NCBI RefSeq assembly: GCF_017876165.1 | Contig: NZ_JAGINQ010000003.1 | Span: forward strand, 124,001 to 188,000 | Reading direction: 5' to 3' | DNA from: Azospirillum soli | GTDB taxonomy: Bacteria; Pseudomonadota; Alphaproteobacteria; Azospirillales; Azospirillaceae | Length of the DNA: 64,000 nucleotides | Part shown: one piece after another, positions 53,259 to 62,596 of the stretch | How positions within the stretch are numbered: position 1 is the first letter of the stretch | Layout: the number at the start of each line of letters is the position of its first letter | Program-made: the position numbers and the translations under genes | The notes under the pieces: generated by a model | Told to the model about the DNA's origin: nothing | What the model saw: only the letters and a program-made list of their open reading frames with translations | The model's database searches: none

Positions 53259-55184
53259 TTACTCGGCGCCCTGGTGGGTCTTGGCGTAGCCGAGCGACTG
53301 AAGCGCCTCGGCGATCTCCGGCAGAATGCCCGGATCGTCGATGGTCGCCGGCATCTTGTAATCCTGGTTGTCGGCGATCTTCTGCATGGTGCCGCGCAGG
53401 ATCTTGCCTGAGCGGGTCTTCGGCAGACGATCCACGACGACCGCGCGCTTGAAGTCGGCGACCGGGCCGATCTGCTCGCGCACCAGCTGGACGACTTCCT
53501 TGACGATTTCCTCGTGCGGGCGGGTCACGCCGGCCTTCAGGCACAGGAAGCCCAGCGGCACCTGGCCCTTCAGGTCGTCAGCGACGCCGATGACCGCGCA
53601 TTCCGCCACGTCCTTGTGGCTGGACAGCACCTCTTCCATCGCGCCCGTAGACAGGCGATGGCCGGCCACGTTGATGATGTCGTCGGTGCGGGCCATGATG
53701 TAGACGTAGCCGTCGTCGTCGATGAAGCCCGCGTCACCGGTCTGGTAGTAGCCCGGATAGTCGGCGAGATAGGACTTCTTGTAGCGCTCGTCGGCGTTCC
53801 ACAGCGTCGGCAGCGTGCCCGGGGGCAGCGGCAGCTTCACGCAGATGGCGCCGATGTCGCCGCGCGGCACTTCCTTGTTCTCGGCGTTCAGGATCTGCAC
53901 ATTCCAGCCCGGCATCGGGCGGGTGGCGGAGCCGTACTTGATCGGGAACAGGTGGACGCCCAGCGGGTTGCCGGAAATCGCCCAGCCGGTTTCGGTCTGC
54001 CACCAGTGGTCGATCACCGGAACCTTCAGATTGTCCTCGGCCCAATGCAGGGTGTCGGGGTCCGAGCGCTCGCCGGCCAGGAACAGGGCGCGGAAGTGCG
54101 ACAGGTCGTACTTGGCCAGCAGCTTGGCGTCCGGATCCTCGCGCTTGATGGCGCGGAAGGCGGTCGGGGCGGTGAACAGCGTGCCGATCTTGTGCTGCTC
54201 GATCACGCGCCAGAAGGTGCCGGCGTCCGGCGTGCCGACCGGCTTGCCCTCGAACACCACGGTGGTGCAGCCGTGCAGCAGCGGGCCGTAGACGATGTAG
54301 GAGTGGCCGACCACCCAGCCCACGTCCGACGCGGCCCAGTACACCTCGCCCGGCTGGACGTTGTAGATGTTCTTCATCGTCCACTTCAGCGCCACGGCGT
54401 GGCCGCCGTTGTCGCGGATGACGCCCTTCGGCTGCCCCGTGGTGCCGGAGGTGTAGAGGATGTAGAGCGGGTCGGTCGCGGCGACCGGCACGCATTCGGT
54501 CGGCTCGGCCTTGGCGATGGCCTCGGCCCAATCGACGTCGCGGCCCTCGATCAGGGTCGCGGTCTCCTGCGGGCGCTGGAAGACGACGACGCGCTCCGGC
54601 TTGTGCTCGGCTTGCTCGATGGCGGCGTCGAGCATCGGCTTGTACTTGACGACGCGGTTCGGCTCGATGCCGCAGGAGGCGGAGACGATGACCTTCGGCT
54701 TGGAGTCGTTGATGCGGGTCGCCAGTTCATGCGGGGCGAAGCCGCCGAACACGACCGAATGGACGGCGCCGAGGCGCGCGCAGGCCAGCATGGCAACCAG
54801 CGACTGCGGGATCATCGGCATGTAGAGGATGACGCGGTCGCCCTTCTCCACGCCCTGGGCGCGCAGAACGCCGGCGAAGCGGGCGACCTGATCCAGGAAT
54901 TCGCGGTAGGTGATGGTCTGGACCGTGCCGGTGACCGGGCTGTCGTAGATGATCGCGGCCTGATCGCCGCGCCCAGCCTCCACATGGCGGTCGACGGCGT
55001 TGTAGCAGGTGTTCAGGACACCGCCCTTGAACCAGCGGTAGAACGGCGCGTTGCTGTCGTCCAGGACCTTGTCCCAGCGCTTGATCCAGGTGATCTCCTC
55101 CGCGGCCTCACCCCAGAACCCCTCCGGGTCCGACAGCGAGCGTGCGTGGATCTGGTTGTAGAGGTCGGCTGAGCTCTGGCTCAT
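53259..55184 (-). CDS. prpE: Propionyl-CoA synthetase (propionate-CoA ligase)
   Basis: A 641-residue AMP-forming acyl-CoA synthetase. A5-type P-loop YILYTSGTTGQPKGVIRDNG is near residue 240; the adenylate site (WWQTETGWAISGNP, YYQTGDAGFIDDDGYVYIMA) and the acetyl-regulated Lys motif RSGKILRGTM are intact. SCGIEPNRVVKYKPMLD and the N-terminal RSLSDPEGFWGEAAEEI are closer to PrpE than to AcsA, so propionate is the likelier substrate; acetate remains possible. The ATG is at 55184. A TetR gene and operator-like palindromes lie upstream. Confidence 0.87.
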   Translation of the reverse strand: MSQSSADLYNQIHARSLSDPEGFWGEAAEEITWIKRWDKVLDDSNAPFYRWFKGGVLNTCYNAVDRHVEAGRGDQAAIIYDSPVTGTVQTITYREFLDQVARFAGVLRAQGVEKGDRVILYMPMIPQSLVAMLACARLGAVHSVVFGGFAPHELATRINDSKPKVIVSASCGIEPNRVVKYKPMLDAAIEQAEHKPERVVVFQRPQETATLIEGRDVDWAEAIAKAEPTECVPVAATDPLYILYTSGTTGQPKGVIRDNGGHAVALKWTMKNIYNVQPGEVYWAASDVGWVVGHSYIVYGPLLHGCTTVVFEGKPVGTPDAGTFWRVIEQHKIGTLFTAPTAFRAIKREDPDAKLLAKYDLSHFRALFLAGERSDPDTLHWAEDNLKVPVIDHWWQTETGWAISGNPLGVHLFPIKYGSATRPMPGWNVQILNAENKEVPRGDIGAICVKLPLPPGTLPTLWNADERYKKSYLADYPGYYQTGDAGFIDDDGYVYIMARTDDIINVAGHRLSTGAMEEVLSSHKDVAECAVIGVADDLKGQVPLGFLCLKAGVTRPHEEIVKEVVQLVREQIGPVADFKRAVVVDRLPKTRSGKILRGTMQKIADNQDYKMPATIDDPGILPEIAEALQSLGYAKTHQGAE

Positions 55185-55358
55185 GGGGCGTCCCTTTATA
55201 TTTTGTTTGGTTCGCGATTCTCCGCAGCCGCGCAATGAACGGTCGCGCAGCGGGGCTCAATCTGCGCCAAACGTACCCCTGTTTGCAAACGGGATGAAGA
55301 AAGGTGCGGCGGGCTGTCGCACCCCATTCTTTGGGATTTTGCCTGAATCCTTGTTTTC

Positions 55359-55396
55359 GCACGATCGTGCGTTCTTGAAAAGAACGACCGTTCGTT
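55359..55396. promoter_or_regulatory. Palindrome cluster upstream of prpE, including TetR-like operator
   Basis: GCACGATCGTGC (55359-55370) is a perfect palindrome. It is followed by GTTCTT-gaa-AAGAAC (55371-55385) and AACGA-CCGT-TCGTT (55383-55396). The last shares the core ACGACCGTTCGT with 56065-56078 in front of the regulator gene. Confidence 0.6.
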
Positions 55397-55408
55397 TTGT
55401 TTTGGTCT

Positions 55409-56014
55409 TCAGGCGGCTACGGGCGCTCCCGACGCCCGCTCTAAAAGGCGGTCGAACGCGGTACGTGCGAGGCTCCCGGCGCGCGGGTCGCGCAGCAGGC
55501 GGCGGGCGGCGCAGTAGCTCAGCACGATCCCGCTCAGTTCGAAGGCGAACAGCGCCGGATCCTCCCGCTGCTCCTCCCGGCGGGCGAGCTGGACGACCCA
55601 GAACTCGTCCTCCAGGGCCTGCATCCAACGCTTCTGCCGCTTGGCGAGCGTGTCGCGCAGGGGGCCCGGCTGGTCGTCCAGCTCCACCGCCGCCATGGTG
55701 ATCGGGCAGCCACCCGCCAAGTGATAGCCGTCCACCCACAGCAGCCAATTGTCGAACAGCGCGCGCAGGCGCGGCTCGCCCGCCGGTTCGGTCGAGGCGG
55801 TGTCCCAGACGACCGCGCGGAAACGGGACAGCATTTCGTCCAGAACGGCCGCCTGAAGCGCCTCCTTGGAGCCGAAATGGCCGAACAGGCCGCTTTTCGA
55901 CATGCCGACGGTGGCGGCGAGATCGCCGATGGACAGCGCCATCAGCCCCTCGACGCTCGCGCGCTCCAGCGCCGTTTCGACGATCCGCTCGCGCGTGCGT
56001 TCACCCTTGCCCAT
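55409..56014 (-). CDS. TetR/AcrR-family transcriptional regulator
   Basis: A 201-residue repressor-type protein. The N-terminal HTH (RERIVETALERASVEGLMAL, SIGDLAATVGMSKSGLFGHF) covers about residues 8-55 and ends in the family hallmark GHFGSKEAL. The C-terminal ligand domain contains HLAGGCPITMAAVELDDQPG, as in the YfiR-like subgroup. It is upstream of prpE on the same strand. The same palindrome core lies before it and before prpE, so autoregulation and control of prpE are likely. Confidence 0.9.
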   Translation of the reverse strand: MGKGERTRERIVETALERASVEGLMALSIGDLAATVGMSKSGLFGHFGSKEALQAAVLDEMLSRFRAVVWDTASTEPAGEPRLRALFDNWLLWVDGYHLAGGCPITMAAVELDDQPGPLRDTLAKRQKRWMQALEDEFWVVQLARREEQREDPALFAFELSGIVLSYCAARRLLRDPRAGSLARTAFDRLLERASGAPVAA

Positions 56015-56064
56015 GGCACACCTCCGTGAGGGGAAGGCTATGCCGGGCGGGTGCGCCGTTTCAA

Positions 56065-56078
56065 CACGACCGTTCGTG
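56065..56078. promoter_or_regulatory. Operator-like palindrome in front of the TetR gene
   Basis: CACGA-CCGT-TCGTG lies 51 bp upstream of the TetR ATG (56014) and before the divergent small gene. The central 12 bases are identical to those in the prpE-side site. Confidence 0.6.
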
Positions 56079-56128
56079 CCTTTTCTTCAACGTCCCCTTG
56101 TCGCTGGCCTATCGGCGGCCGGGACGCT

Positions 56129-56497
56129 ATGCATGCGGTCATGACCATCGACCCGCCGATCACCGGGATTCGCCCGATTCTGACCGTCGTCCAGCCGGAC
56201 GGCGAACGGCTGATCGTGGCGCGGCTGACCAACCTGGGCGGGTCCAGCCAATCCAACCGCTTCGTGCTGCGCCGCGCCGACTTCCGCGCGCCGTGGGAGC
56301 AGCCGGAGAAGGGATACTTCGGCTATGCGGAGGTCGCCCGCGCGCTGGACGCCAACGGCTGGCGCGGCTGCAAGATCGAGGCGATGCCGACCACCGATCC
56401 GGAGGAAAAGCGCGCCCGCCTGCTGGCCCGCAAGAAGCTGCACCTGCAATGCGTGGATGCGGCGATCAAGCGGGTTCAGGACACGCCCGAGCCGTAA
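56129..56497 (+). CDS. Hypothetical 122-residue protein
   Basis: The product starts MHAVMTIDPPITGIRPILTV and continues with a basic, Arg/Lys-rich C-terminal half (EEKRARLLARKKLHLQCVDA). No signal peptide or membrane segment is visible. I do not recognise the family. The start could also be the ATG at 56141; neither has a strong ribosome-binding site. It is divergent from the TetR gene and 60 bp ahead of the oligopeptidase gene, in the same direction. Confidence 0.6.
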   Translation: MHAVMTIDPPITGIRPILTVVQPDGERLIVARLTNLGGSSQSNRFVLRRADFRAPWEQPEKGYFGYAEVARALDANGWRGCKIEAMPTTDPEEKRARLLARKKLHLQCVDAAIKRVQDTPEP

Positions 56498-56557
56498 GGC
56501 TTTTTCCTGCGGGCCGAGGCGCTTATATCCCCTCCAACGACCGAACGGAGGGAATTG

Positions 56558-58381
56558 ATGAGCCGCCTGCCCGACACCGCGCCCGACACCGCCTTGGCCG
56601 CAGCGGAAGGTCCCGACCTCGGCACCCTGCCCGCCTGGGACCTGAACGACCTCTACCCCGGCATGGAGTCGCGCGAGCTGAAGGCGGACCTCGACCGCAT
56701 GGAAAGCGCGGCCAAGGAATTCCACGCCGCCTACGCCGGCAAGCTCGCCAGCCTCGACGGTGCCGCTTTCGCCAAGGCGATCCGCGAGTACGAGCGCATC
56801 GACGAGGTGCTGTCGCGCATCATGTCCTACGCCGGGCTGATCTATTCCGGCAACATGGTGGACCCGGCCATCGGCAAGTTCTACCAGTCCACCCAGGAGC
56901 GGGTGAACGGCATCTCCACCCACCTCGTCTTCTTCACGCTGGAGATCAACCGGCTGGACGAGACGGCGCTGGAGAGCACGCTGAAGGCGTCCACGGAACT
57001 GGCGCATTACGGCCCTTGGCTGCGCGACGTGCGGTTGTTCCGCGAGCACCAGCTGTCGGACGAGGTGGAGCGGCTGCTCCATGAAAAGCACGTCGTTGGC
57101 CGTGCCGCCTGGAACCGCCTGTTCGACGAGACCATCGCCGGCCTGCGCTTCCCCATCGGCGGCAAGGAGCTGACCTGCGCGGAGGCTCTGAACAAGCTGT
57201 CCGATCGCAACCAGACCGTCCGGCGCGAGGCCGGCGAGGTGGTCGGGCGCGTCCTGGGCGACAACATCCGGCTGTTCGCGCTGGTCACCAACACGCTGGC
57301 CAAGGACAAGGAGATCGAGGACAAGTGGCGCAACTACCCGCGCCCGACCTCGTCCCGCAATCTGTCCAACCGCGTCGAGGACGAGGTGGTGGACGCGCTG
57401 GTCAAGGCCGTCAAGGACGCCTACCCCGCCCTGTCCCACCGCTATTACACGATGAAGGCCAAGTGGTTCGGGCAGGACGCGCTGGACTATTGGGACCGCA
57501 ACGCGCCGCTGCCGGAGGACGTTGACCGCACCATCCGCTGGGACGAGGCGCGCGATCTGGTGCTGGGCGCCTACGGGCGCTTCTCGCCGGAGCTGGCGGG
57601 GCTCGGCAAGCGCTTCTTCGACAACGCCTGGATCGACGCGCCGGTGCGCCCCGGCAAGGCGCCGGGCGCGTTCGCCCACCCGACCGTGCCGAGCGTGCAC
57701 CCGTACCTGCTGGTCAACTACCAGGGCAAGACGCGCGACGTGATGACCCTGGCGCACGAGCTGGGGCACGGCGTGCACCAGATCCTGGCCGGCAAGCAGG
57801 GCCACCTGATGTCTGACACGCCGCTGACGCTGGCCGAGACGGCCTCGGTGTTCGGCGAGATGCTGACCTTCCGTTCCCTGCTCGACACGGAGACCGATCC
57901 GAAGCGCCGCAAGATCATGCTGGCGACCAAGGTCGAGGACATGCTGAACACGGTGGTCCGCCAGATCGCCTTCTTCGACTTCGAGCAGCGCGTCCACACG
58001 GAGCGGCGCGAGGGCGAGCTGACCGCCGAGCGGCTGGGCGAAATCTGGATGGCGGTGCAGACGGAAAGCCTGGGCCCGGCGCTGCGCTTCGACGAGGGAT
58101 ACCGGAACTACTGGTCCTACATCCCGCACTTCATCCACTCGCCCTTCTACGTGTACGCGTACGCGTTCGGCGACTGCCTCGTGAACTCCCTGTACGCGGT
58201 GTATCAGGACGCGGAGGACGGCTTCGCCGGCAAGTACATGGCGATGCTGTCGGCCGGCGGCACGCTGCGCCACAAGGAGCTGCTGGCCCCCTTCGGGCTG
58301 GACGCCACCGATCCAGCCTTCTGGCAGAAGGGTTTGGGGGTGATCCGGGGCTTTGTGGACGAGTTGGAACAGTCCGCTTGA
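56558..58381 (+). CDS. pepF: M3-family oligoendopeptidase (PepF type)
   Basis: A 607-residue zinc peptidase cleaving short peptides in the cytoplasm. The zinc site is HELGHGVHQ at about residue 400, with the third-ligand Glu in TLAETASVFGEMLTF about 25-30 residues later. The substrate region HSPFYVYAYAFGDCLVNSLY is at about 530. Length and N-terminal PAWDLNDLYPGMESRELKAD match PepF. GGAGGGAATTG precedes the ATG at 56558. Confidence 0.94.
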   Translation: MSRLPDTAPDTALAAAEGPDLGTLPAWDLNDLYPGMESRELKADLDRMESAAKEFHAAYAGKLASLDGAAFAKAIREYERIDEVLSRIMSYAGLIYSGNMVDPAIGKFYQSTQERVNGISTHLVFFTLEINRLDETALESTLKASTELAHYGPWLRDVRLFREHQLSDEVERLLHEKHVVGRAAWNRLFDETIAGLRFPIGGKELTCAEALNKLSDRNQTVRREAGEVVGRVLGDNIRLFALVTNTLAKDKEIEDKWRNYPRPTSSRNLSNRVEDEVVDALVKAVKDAYPALSHRYYTMKAKWFGQDALDYWDRNAPLPEDVDRTIRWDEARDLVLGAYGRFSPELAGLGKRFFDNAWIDAPVRPGKAPGAFAHPTVPSVHPYLLVNYQGKTRDVMTLAHELGHGVHQILAGKQGHLMSDTPLTLAETASVFGEMLTFRSLLDTETDPKRRKIMLATKVEDMLNTVVRQIAFFDFEQRVHTERREGELTAERLGEIWMAVQTESLGPALRFDEGYRNYWSYIPHFIHSPFYVYAYAFGDCLVNSLYAVYQDAEDGFAGKYMAMLSAGGTLRHKELLAPFGLDATDPAFWQKGLGVIRGFVDELEQSA

Positions 58382-58447
58382 CGGACATCAAGAGTCCCTA
58401 GGCTGAAAGTGGGCATGGTGTCTCCAACGATCCAAACCGGAGCCACC

Positions 58448-58849
58448 ATGTCCACGCTCTCAATTCCCGCCTGGAACGAATCCCTGGAAGTCGGCAACGC
58501 CATCATCGACGCCGACCACAAGGAAACCGTCGAACTGCTGGCCGAGGCCGCGCAGGCGTCCGACGCCGACCTCCCGGCCCATTTCCGCAAGTTCGCGCAG
58601 CATCTTCGCGACCACCTCGCCCGCGAGGAGGAGCTGATGCACAAGTACGGCTTCCCGCCCACCCCCATCCACGTCCACGAGCACAACCGCGTGCGGCTGG
58701 AACTGGAGGGCATCGAAAAGCGCATGGAAGCCGGCAATCTGATGCTGGTGCGCGGCTACCTGACCGAAGTCGTGCCGGAGTGGTTCATCAACCACAAGAA
58801 CACCATGGACAGCGCCACCGCCGCCTGGATCCGCGCCCAAGGCGGCTGA
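58448..58849 (+). CDS. Bacteriohemerythrin
   Basis: A 133-residue four-helix di-iron O2-binding protein. The ligand pattern is present: WNESLEVGNAIIDADHKETV (first His), FAQHLRDHLAREEELMHKYG (His and Glu), HVHEHNRVR and WFINHKNTMDS (His and Asp). The N-terminal W and spacing match the family. It could deliver or sense oxygen in a microaerophile. GGAG lies 6 bp before the ATG. Confidence 0.93.
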   Translation: MSTLSIPAWNESLEVGNAIIDADHKETVELLAEAAQASDADLPAHFRKFAQHLRDHLAREEELMHKYGFPPTPIHVHEHNRVRLELEGIEKRMEAGNLMLVRGYLTEVVPEWFINHKNTMDSATAAWIRAQGG

Positions 58850-58919
58850 ACCTCCCTCTTGCCAGGATGGTGCCGCGCCCCCATTCCTTTCGAATCGCCC
58901 AGCCGAGGGGAGTGGGGTC

Positions 58920-59477
58920 ATGCCGTCACCGGTGCGCGTGTTGGGATTCGCTGGCTCCCTGCGCAAAGCGTCCTTCAACCGGGGCCTGCTGCGCGCGGCC
59001 GCCGACGTCGTGCCGGACGGCATGAGCCTGGAGGTCTTCGACCTCGCCCCGATCCCGCTGTACAACGGCGATGTGGAGGCCGAGGGGCGGCCGGAGCCGG
59101 TCACCGAGTTCCGCGAGGCGATCCGCGCCGCCGACGCGCTGCTGATCGCCTGCCCGGAATACAACTACTCGATCCCCGGCGTGCTGAAGAACGCCATCGA
59201 CTGGGCCTCGCGCGGGGCCCACCAGCCCTTCGCCGGAAAGCCGGTAGCCTTCATGGGGGCGGGAGGCGGATTGGGCACCGCGCGCTCGCAGTACCATCTG
59301 CGGCAGGTCTGCGTGTTTCTGGACCTGCACCCGCTGAACAAGCCCGAAGTCTTTGTTCCCCAGGCGTCGCAGAAATTCGACGCGGACGGCAATCTGACCG
59401 ACGAGACGGTGCCGCCGAGGATCGCGAAGCTGCTGACCGCGCTGGGCGACTGGACACGCCGGCTGCGCGGGGAGTAG
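58920..59477 (+). CDS. NADPH-dependent FMN reductase (ChrR/YieF type)
   Basis: A 185-residue flavodoxin-fold reductase. The FMN phosphate loop is GSLRKASFNRGLLRAA at about residues 12-27, and CPEYNYSIPGVLKNAIDW near 81-98 is the family signature. GAGGGLGTARSQYHLRQ follows. Such enzymes reduce quinones, chromate or azo compounds. GAGGGGAGTGG precedes the ATG. Confidence 0.93.
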   Translation: MPSPVRVLGFAGSLRKASFNRGLLRAAADVVPDGMSLEVFDLAPIPLYNGDVEAEGRPEPVTEFREAIRAADALLIACPEYNYSIPGVLKNAIDWASRGAHQPFAGKPVAFMGAGGGLGTARSQYHLRQVCVFLDLHPLNKPEVFVPQASQKFDADGNLTDETVPPRIAKLLTALGDWTRRLRGE

Positions 59478-59690
59478 CGGAGGAACCAATGTCCGAATTA
59501 TGGGGTGCGTACGTCCCCCGGATGCGGCTTTGATCTTCCTGTCCAAAACAGCTCTAATTGGGAAATTAAATTTCTTTCCATTGCGCAAGCCCGGCGCGGC
59601 TTTGCGCTTGACGCGACGAGACCGGAACGCAGCGCCGCGCCGGCACCAAGCCAACCTTTCCTTGGCGAAACCCTTCTCGGGAGGTGTCCG

Positions 59691-61112
59691 ATGGGCGACT
59701 TCACGGTGCGCACCGCCGACCGGCGCGACGCGACCCTCACCCAACAGGCCGTCGATGACCTTGCGGGCCGGCTGCGGGGCTCCGTCCTAACCCCGGAATC
59801 CGCTGGCTATGAGGAGGCCCGCAAGATCTGGAACGCGATGATCGACCGGCGGCCCGGCCTGATCGTCCGTTGCGCCGGGGCTGCCGACGTCATGCAGGCC
59901 GTCCGCTTCGCGCGGGAGAACGGGTTGCTTGTCTCGGTGCGCGGCGGCGGGCACAACATCGCGGGCAACGCGCTGTGCGACGGCGGCGTGCTGATCGACC
60001 TGAGCGGCATGCGCTTTGTCCACATCGACCCGATGAATCGGACGGCGCGCGTCGCCCCCGGCGCCACGCTCGGCGACTTGGACCGGGAATCGCAAGCCTT
60101 CGGCCTCGCCGTGCCGGTCGGTATCAACTCGACCACGGGGATCGCCGGGCTGACGCTGGGCGGCGGCTTCGGCTGGCTGACGCGCAAATACGGGCTGACC
60201 GTGGACAATCTGCTGGCCGCCGACGTGGTGACCGCCGATGGCCGTTTCCTGCGCGCCGATCAGGACGAGAACGCCGACCTGTTCTGGGGCATCCGCGGCG
60301 GCGGAGGGAATTTCGGAGTCGTCACCTCCTTCACGTTCCAACTGCATCAGGTCGGGCCGACCGTGCTGGCCGGGCTGATCGTCCATCGGTTCGACCAAGC
60401 CGGCGACCTCATGCGCCGCTACCGGCAGGTCGCGGCGGCCATGCCGGACGAGGCGGCCTGCTGGGTTATCATGCGCAAGGCGCCGCCCCTGCCCTTCCTG
60501 CCGGCCGAGGTCCATGGGCGCGAGGTCATGGTGTTCGCCGTCTTCCACGCCGGCGACGAGGAGGCGGGCTGGAAGGCGCTGGAGCCCGTGCGGGCGCTGG
60601 GCCAGCCGTTGGGCGAGCATGTCGGCCCGATCCCCTACGCGGCGTGGCAGTCGGCCTTCGATCCGCTGTTGGCGCCGGGGGCGCGGAACTATTGGAAGTC
60701 GCACAACTTCACCCGGCTGGACGATGGGCTGATCGATCTGCTGGTCGAGCAGGCCGGGCGTTTGCCGTCCGAGCAGTGCGAGATCTTCGTCGGGCAGTTG
60801 GGCGGCGTGGCCAACCGCGTGCCGGCGGACGCCACCGCTTACCCCCACCGCGATGCGGAGTTCGTCATGAACGTGCATTCACGCTGGGCCAACCCGCCGG
60901 AGGACAACGCTTGCACCATGTGGGCACGTGACGTCTTCAACAAAGCGGCCCCCTATGCGACCGGGGGGGTCTATGTGAACTTCATCACCGACGACGAACA
61001 GCGCGTCCAGGCCGCCTACGGCGCGAACTACGAACGGCTGGCGGCGCTGAAGCGGAAATACGACCCGACCAACATGTTCTGCGTGAACCAGAACATCGCC
61101 CCGGCCGGTTGA
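59691..61112 (+). CDS. FAD-binding BBE-type oxidoreductase
   Basis: A 473-residue secreted-type flavoprotein fold found here without a signal peptide. The FAD domain (PCMH type) has VSVRGGGHNIAGNALCDGGV, where the His is the expected covalent-FAD site, and GINSTTGIAGLTLGGGFGWL. The second cysteinyl attachment residue of bicovalent enzymes is not seen. The C-terminal BBE motif YGANYERLAALKRKYDPTNM is intact. GGGAGG lies 6 bp before the ATG at 59691. Substrates may be sugars, alcohols or aromatics. The 213-bp gap before it shows nothing notable. Confidence 0.92.
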   Translation: MGDFTVRTADRRDATLTQQAVDDLAGRLRGSVLTPESAGYEEARKIWNAMIDRRPGLIVRCAGAADVMQAVRFARENGLLVSVRGGGHNIAGNALCDGGVLIDLSGMRFVHIDPMNRTARVAPGATLGDLDRESQAFGLAVPVGINSTTGIAGLTLGGGFGWLTRKYGLTVDNLLAADVVTADGRFLRADQDENADLFWGIRGGGGNFGVVTSFTFQLHQVGPTVLAGLIVHRFDQAGDLMRRYRQVAAAMPDEAACWVIMRKAPPLPFLPAEVHGREVMVFAVFHAGDEEAGWKALEPVRALGQPLGEHVGPIPYAAWQSAFDPLLAPGARNYWKSHNFTRLDDGLIDLLVEQAGRLPSEQCEIFVGQLGGVANRVPADATAYPHRDAEFVMNVHSRWANPPEDNACTMWARDVFNKAAPYATGGVYVNFITDDEQRVQAAYGANYERLAALKRKYDPTNMFCVNQNIAPAG

Positions 61113-61191
61113 GGATCCGCCGGTTTAGGATTGGCCGGTGACCGCCCGGCGGGGACTCGTCTTTTGGCGTCCGTGATCCCACCTATTCGGC

Positions 61192-62538
61192 ATGCCAAAC
61201 ACGGATGAGAACACGCTGGGCGGCCGGATCGCGCGGTATGCGCGGGTCGGGACCGCCGTGGGGGGCCTTGCGGCCCGTTTTGCCGGTCAGCAGGTGCTGG
61301 GCATCCCCATGGAGCGGGAACGCCACGCGTCGGAACTGCGGCTGGCGCTGGGTGGCCTGAAGGGGCCGCTGATGAAGGTGGCGCAGCTGCTCTCCACCAT
61401 CCCCGACGCCCTGCCGCGCGAGTATGTGCAGGAGCTGTCGCAGCTTCAGGCCGACGCGCCGTCGATGGGCTGGCCCTTCGTGAAGCGCCGCATGGCGAGC
61501 GAACTGGGACCCGTGTGGCACAAGCGCTTCAAGAGCTTCGAGCACAACGCCACCGCCGCCGCCTCGCTGGGCCAGGTGCACAAGGCGGTCGGGCTGGACG
61601 GGCGGGAACTCGCCTGCAAGCTCCAGTACCCGGACATGGCCTCGGCCGTGGAGGCGGACCTGCGCCAGCTCGGCATCATCTTCGCGATCTTCGAGCGGTC
61701 GGACAGCGCCATCTCGACCAAGCAGATCCAGGCGGAGATCGGCGCCCGCCTGCGCGAGGAGCTGGACTATGAGCGCGAGGCCAAGCACGCCCGCCTCTAC
61801 CGCCGCATGCTGGCCGAGACACCCGGCGTTCATGTGCCGGAGGTGATTTCGGACCTCTCCACCAAGCGGCTGCTGACGCTGGAGTGGGTGGAAGGCCGCA
61901 AGATCCTGGACTTCGTCAAGGACCATCCCGACGCCCGCAACGAGCTGGCGATGAACATGTTCCGGGCCTGGTACGTGCCGCTGTACGGCTACGGCATCAT
62001 CCACGGCGACCCGCATCTGGGGAACTACACGGTGCGGCCGGACCGGTCGATCAACCTGCTGGACTTCGGCTGCATCCGCGTCTTCCCCGCGCGTTTCGTG
62101 AAGGGCGTGATCGACCTGTACGACGCGCTGAAGACCGGCAACCAGGAGAAGGCGGTCGAAGCCTACCGCGTCTGGGGCTTCGGCAACCCGACAAAGGAGC
62201 TGGTGGAGGTTCTGAACATCTGGGCGCGCTTCGTCTACGCCCCGATCATGGACGACCGCTCGCGCCGGATCGAGGAGACCAACGCCACCCACTACGGCCG
62301 CGAGACGGCGGCCAAGGTGCACCAGGAGCTGCGCCGTCTGGGCGGCGTGGAGGTCCCGCGCGAGTTCGTCTTCATGGACCGCGCGGCCATCGGCCTGGGG
62401 TCGGTCTTCATGCATCTGGACGCCGAGGTGAACTGGTACCAGCTGTTCCAGGAGATGATCCGCGACTTCGACGTGGACGTGCTGCACGCCCGCCAGACGG
62501 CGGCGTTGCAGGCGCAAGGACTGCCGCTGCCCGAGTAA
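61192..62538 (+). CDS. ABC1/UbiB-family atypical kinase-like protein
   Basis: A 448-residue protein with the ABC1 hallmarks: [12 protein letters not shown] (KxGQ-like, here KxAQ), [11 protein letters not shown] (Ala-rich nucleotide loop), [23 protein letters not shown] (catalytic loop) and LLDFGC (DFG-like). UbiB proteins support ubiquinone synthesis and lipid handling. It lacks the C-terminal membrane helices of UbiB, so it belongs to the soluble ABC1 group. It is 58 bp ahead of queA. Confidence 0.9.
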   Translation: MPNTDENTLGGRIARYARVGTAVGGLAARFAGQQVLGIPMERERHASELRLALGGLKGPLMKVAQLLSTIPDALPREYVQELSQLQADAPSMGWPFVKRRMASELGPVWHKRFKSFEHNATAAASLGQVHKAVGLDGRELACKLQYPDMASAVEADLRQLGIIFAIFERSDSAISTKQIQAEIGARLREELDYEREAKHARLYRRMLAETPGVHVPEVISDLSTKRLLTLEWVEGRKILDFVKDHPDARNELAMNMFRAWYVPLYGYGIIHGDPHLGNYTVRPDRSINLLDFGCIRVFPARFVKGVIDLYDALKTGNQEKAVEAYRVWGFGNPTKELVEVLNIWARFVYAPIMDDRSRRIEETNATHYGRETAAKVHQELRRLGGVEVPREFVFMDRAAIGLGSVFMHLDAEVNWYQLFQEMIRDFDVDVLHARQTAALQAQGLPLPE

Positions 62539-62596
62539 CGTCCAATCTCGTAATGCTTTCCCTCGCCTTGGTGAATGGTCTATACGAGCGGCTTCC

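Noticed and set aside
53259..55184. Acetyl-CoA synthetase (acsA) instead of propionyl-CoA synthetase
   Set aside because: The N-terminal pattern and SCGIEPNRVVKYKP segment favour PrpE. Acetate activity cannot be excluded, but the name acsA is less well supported.
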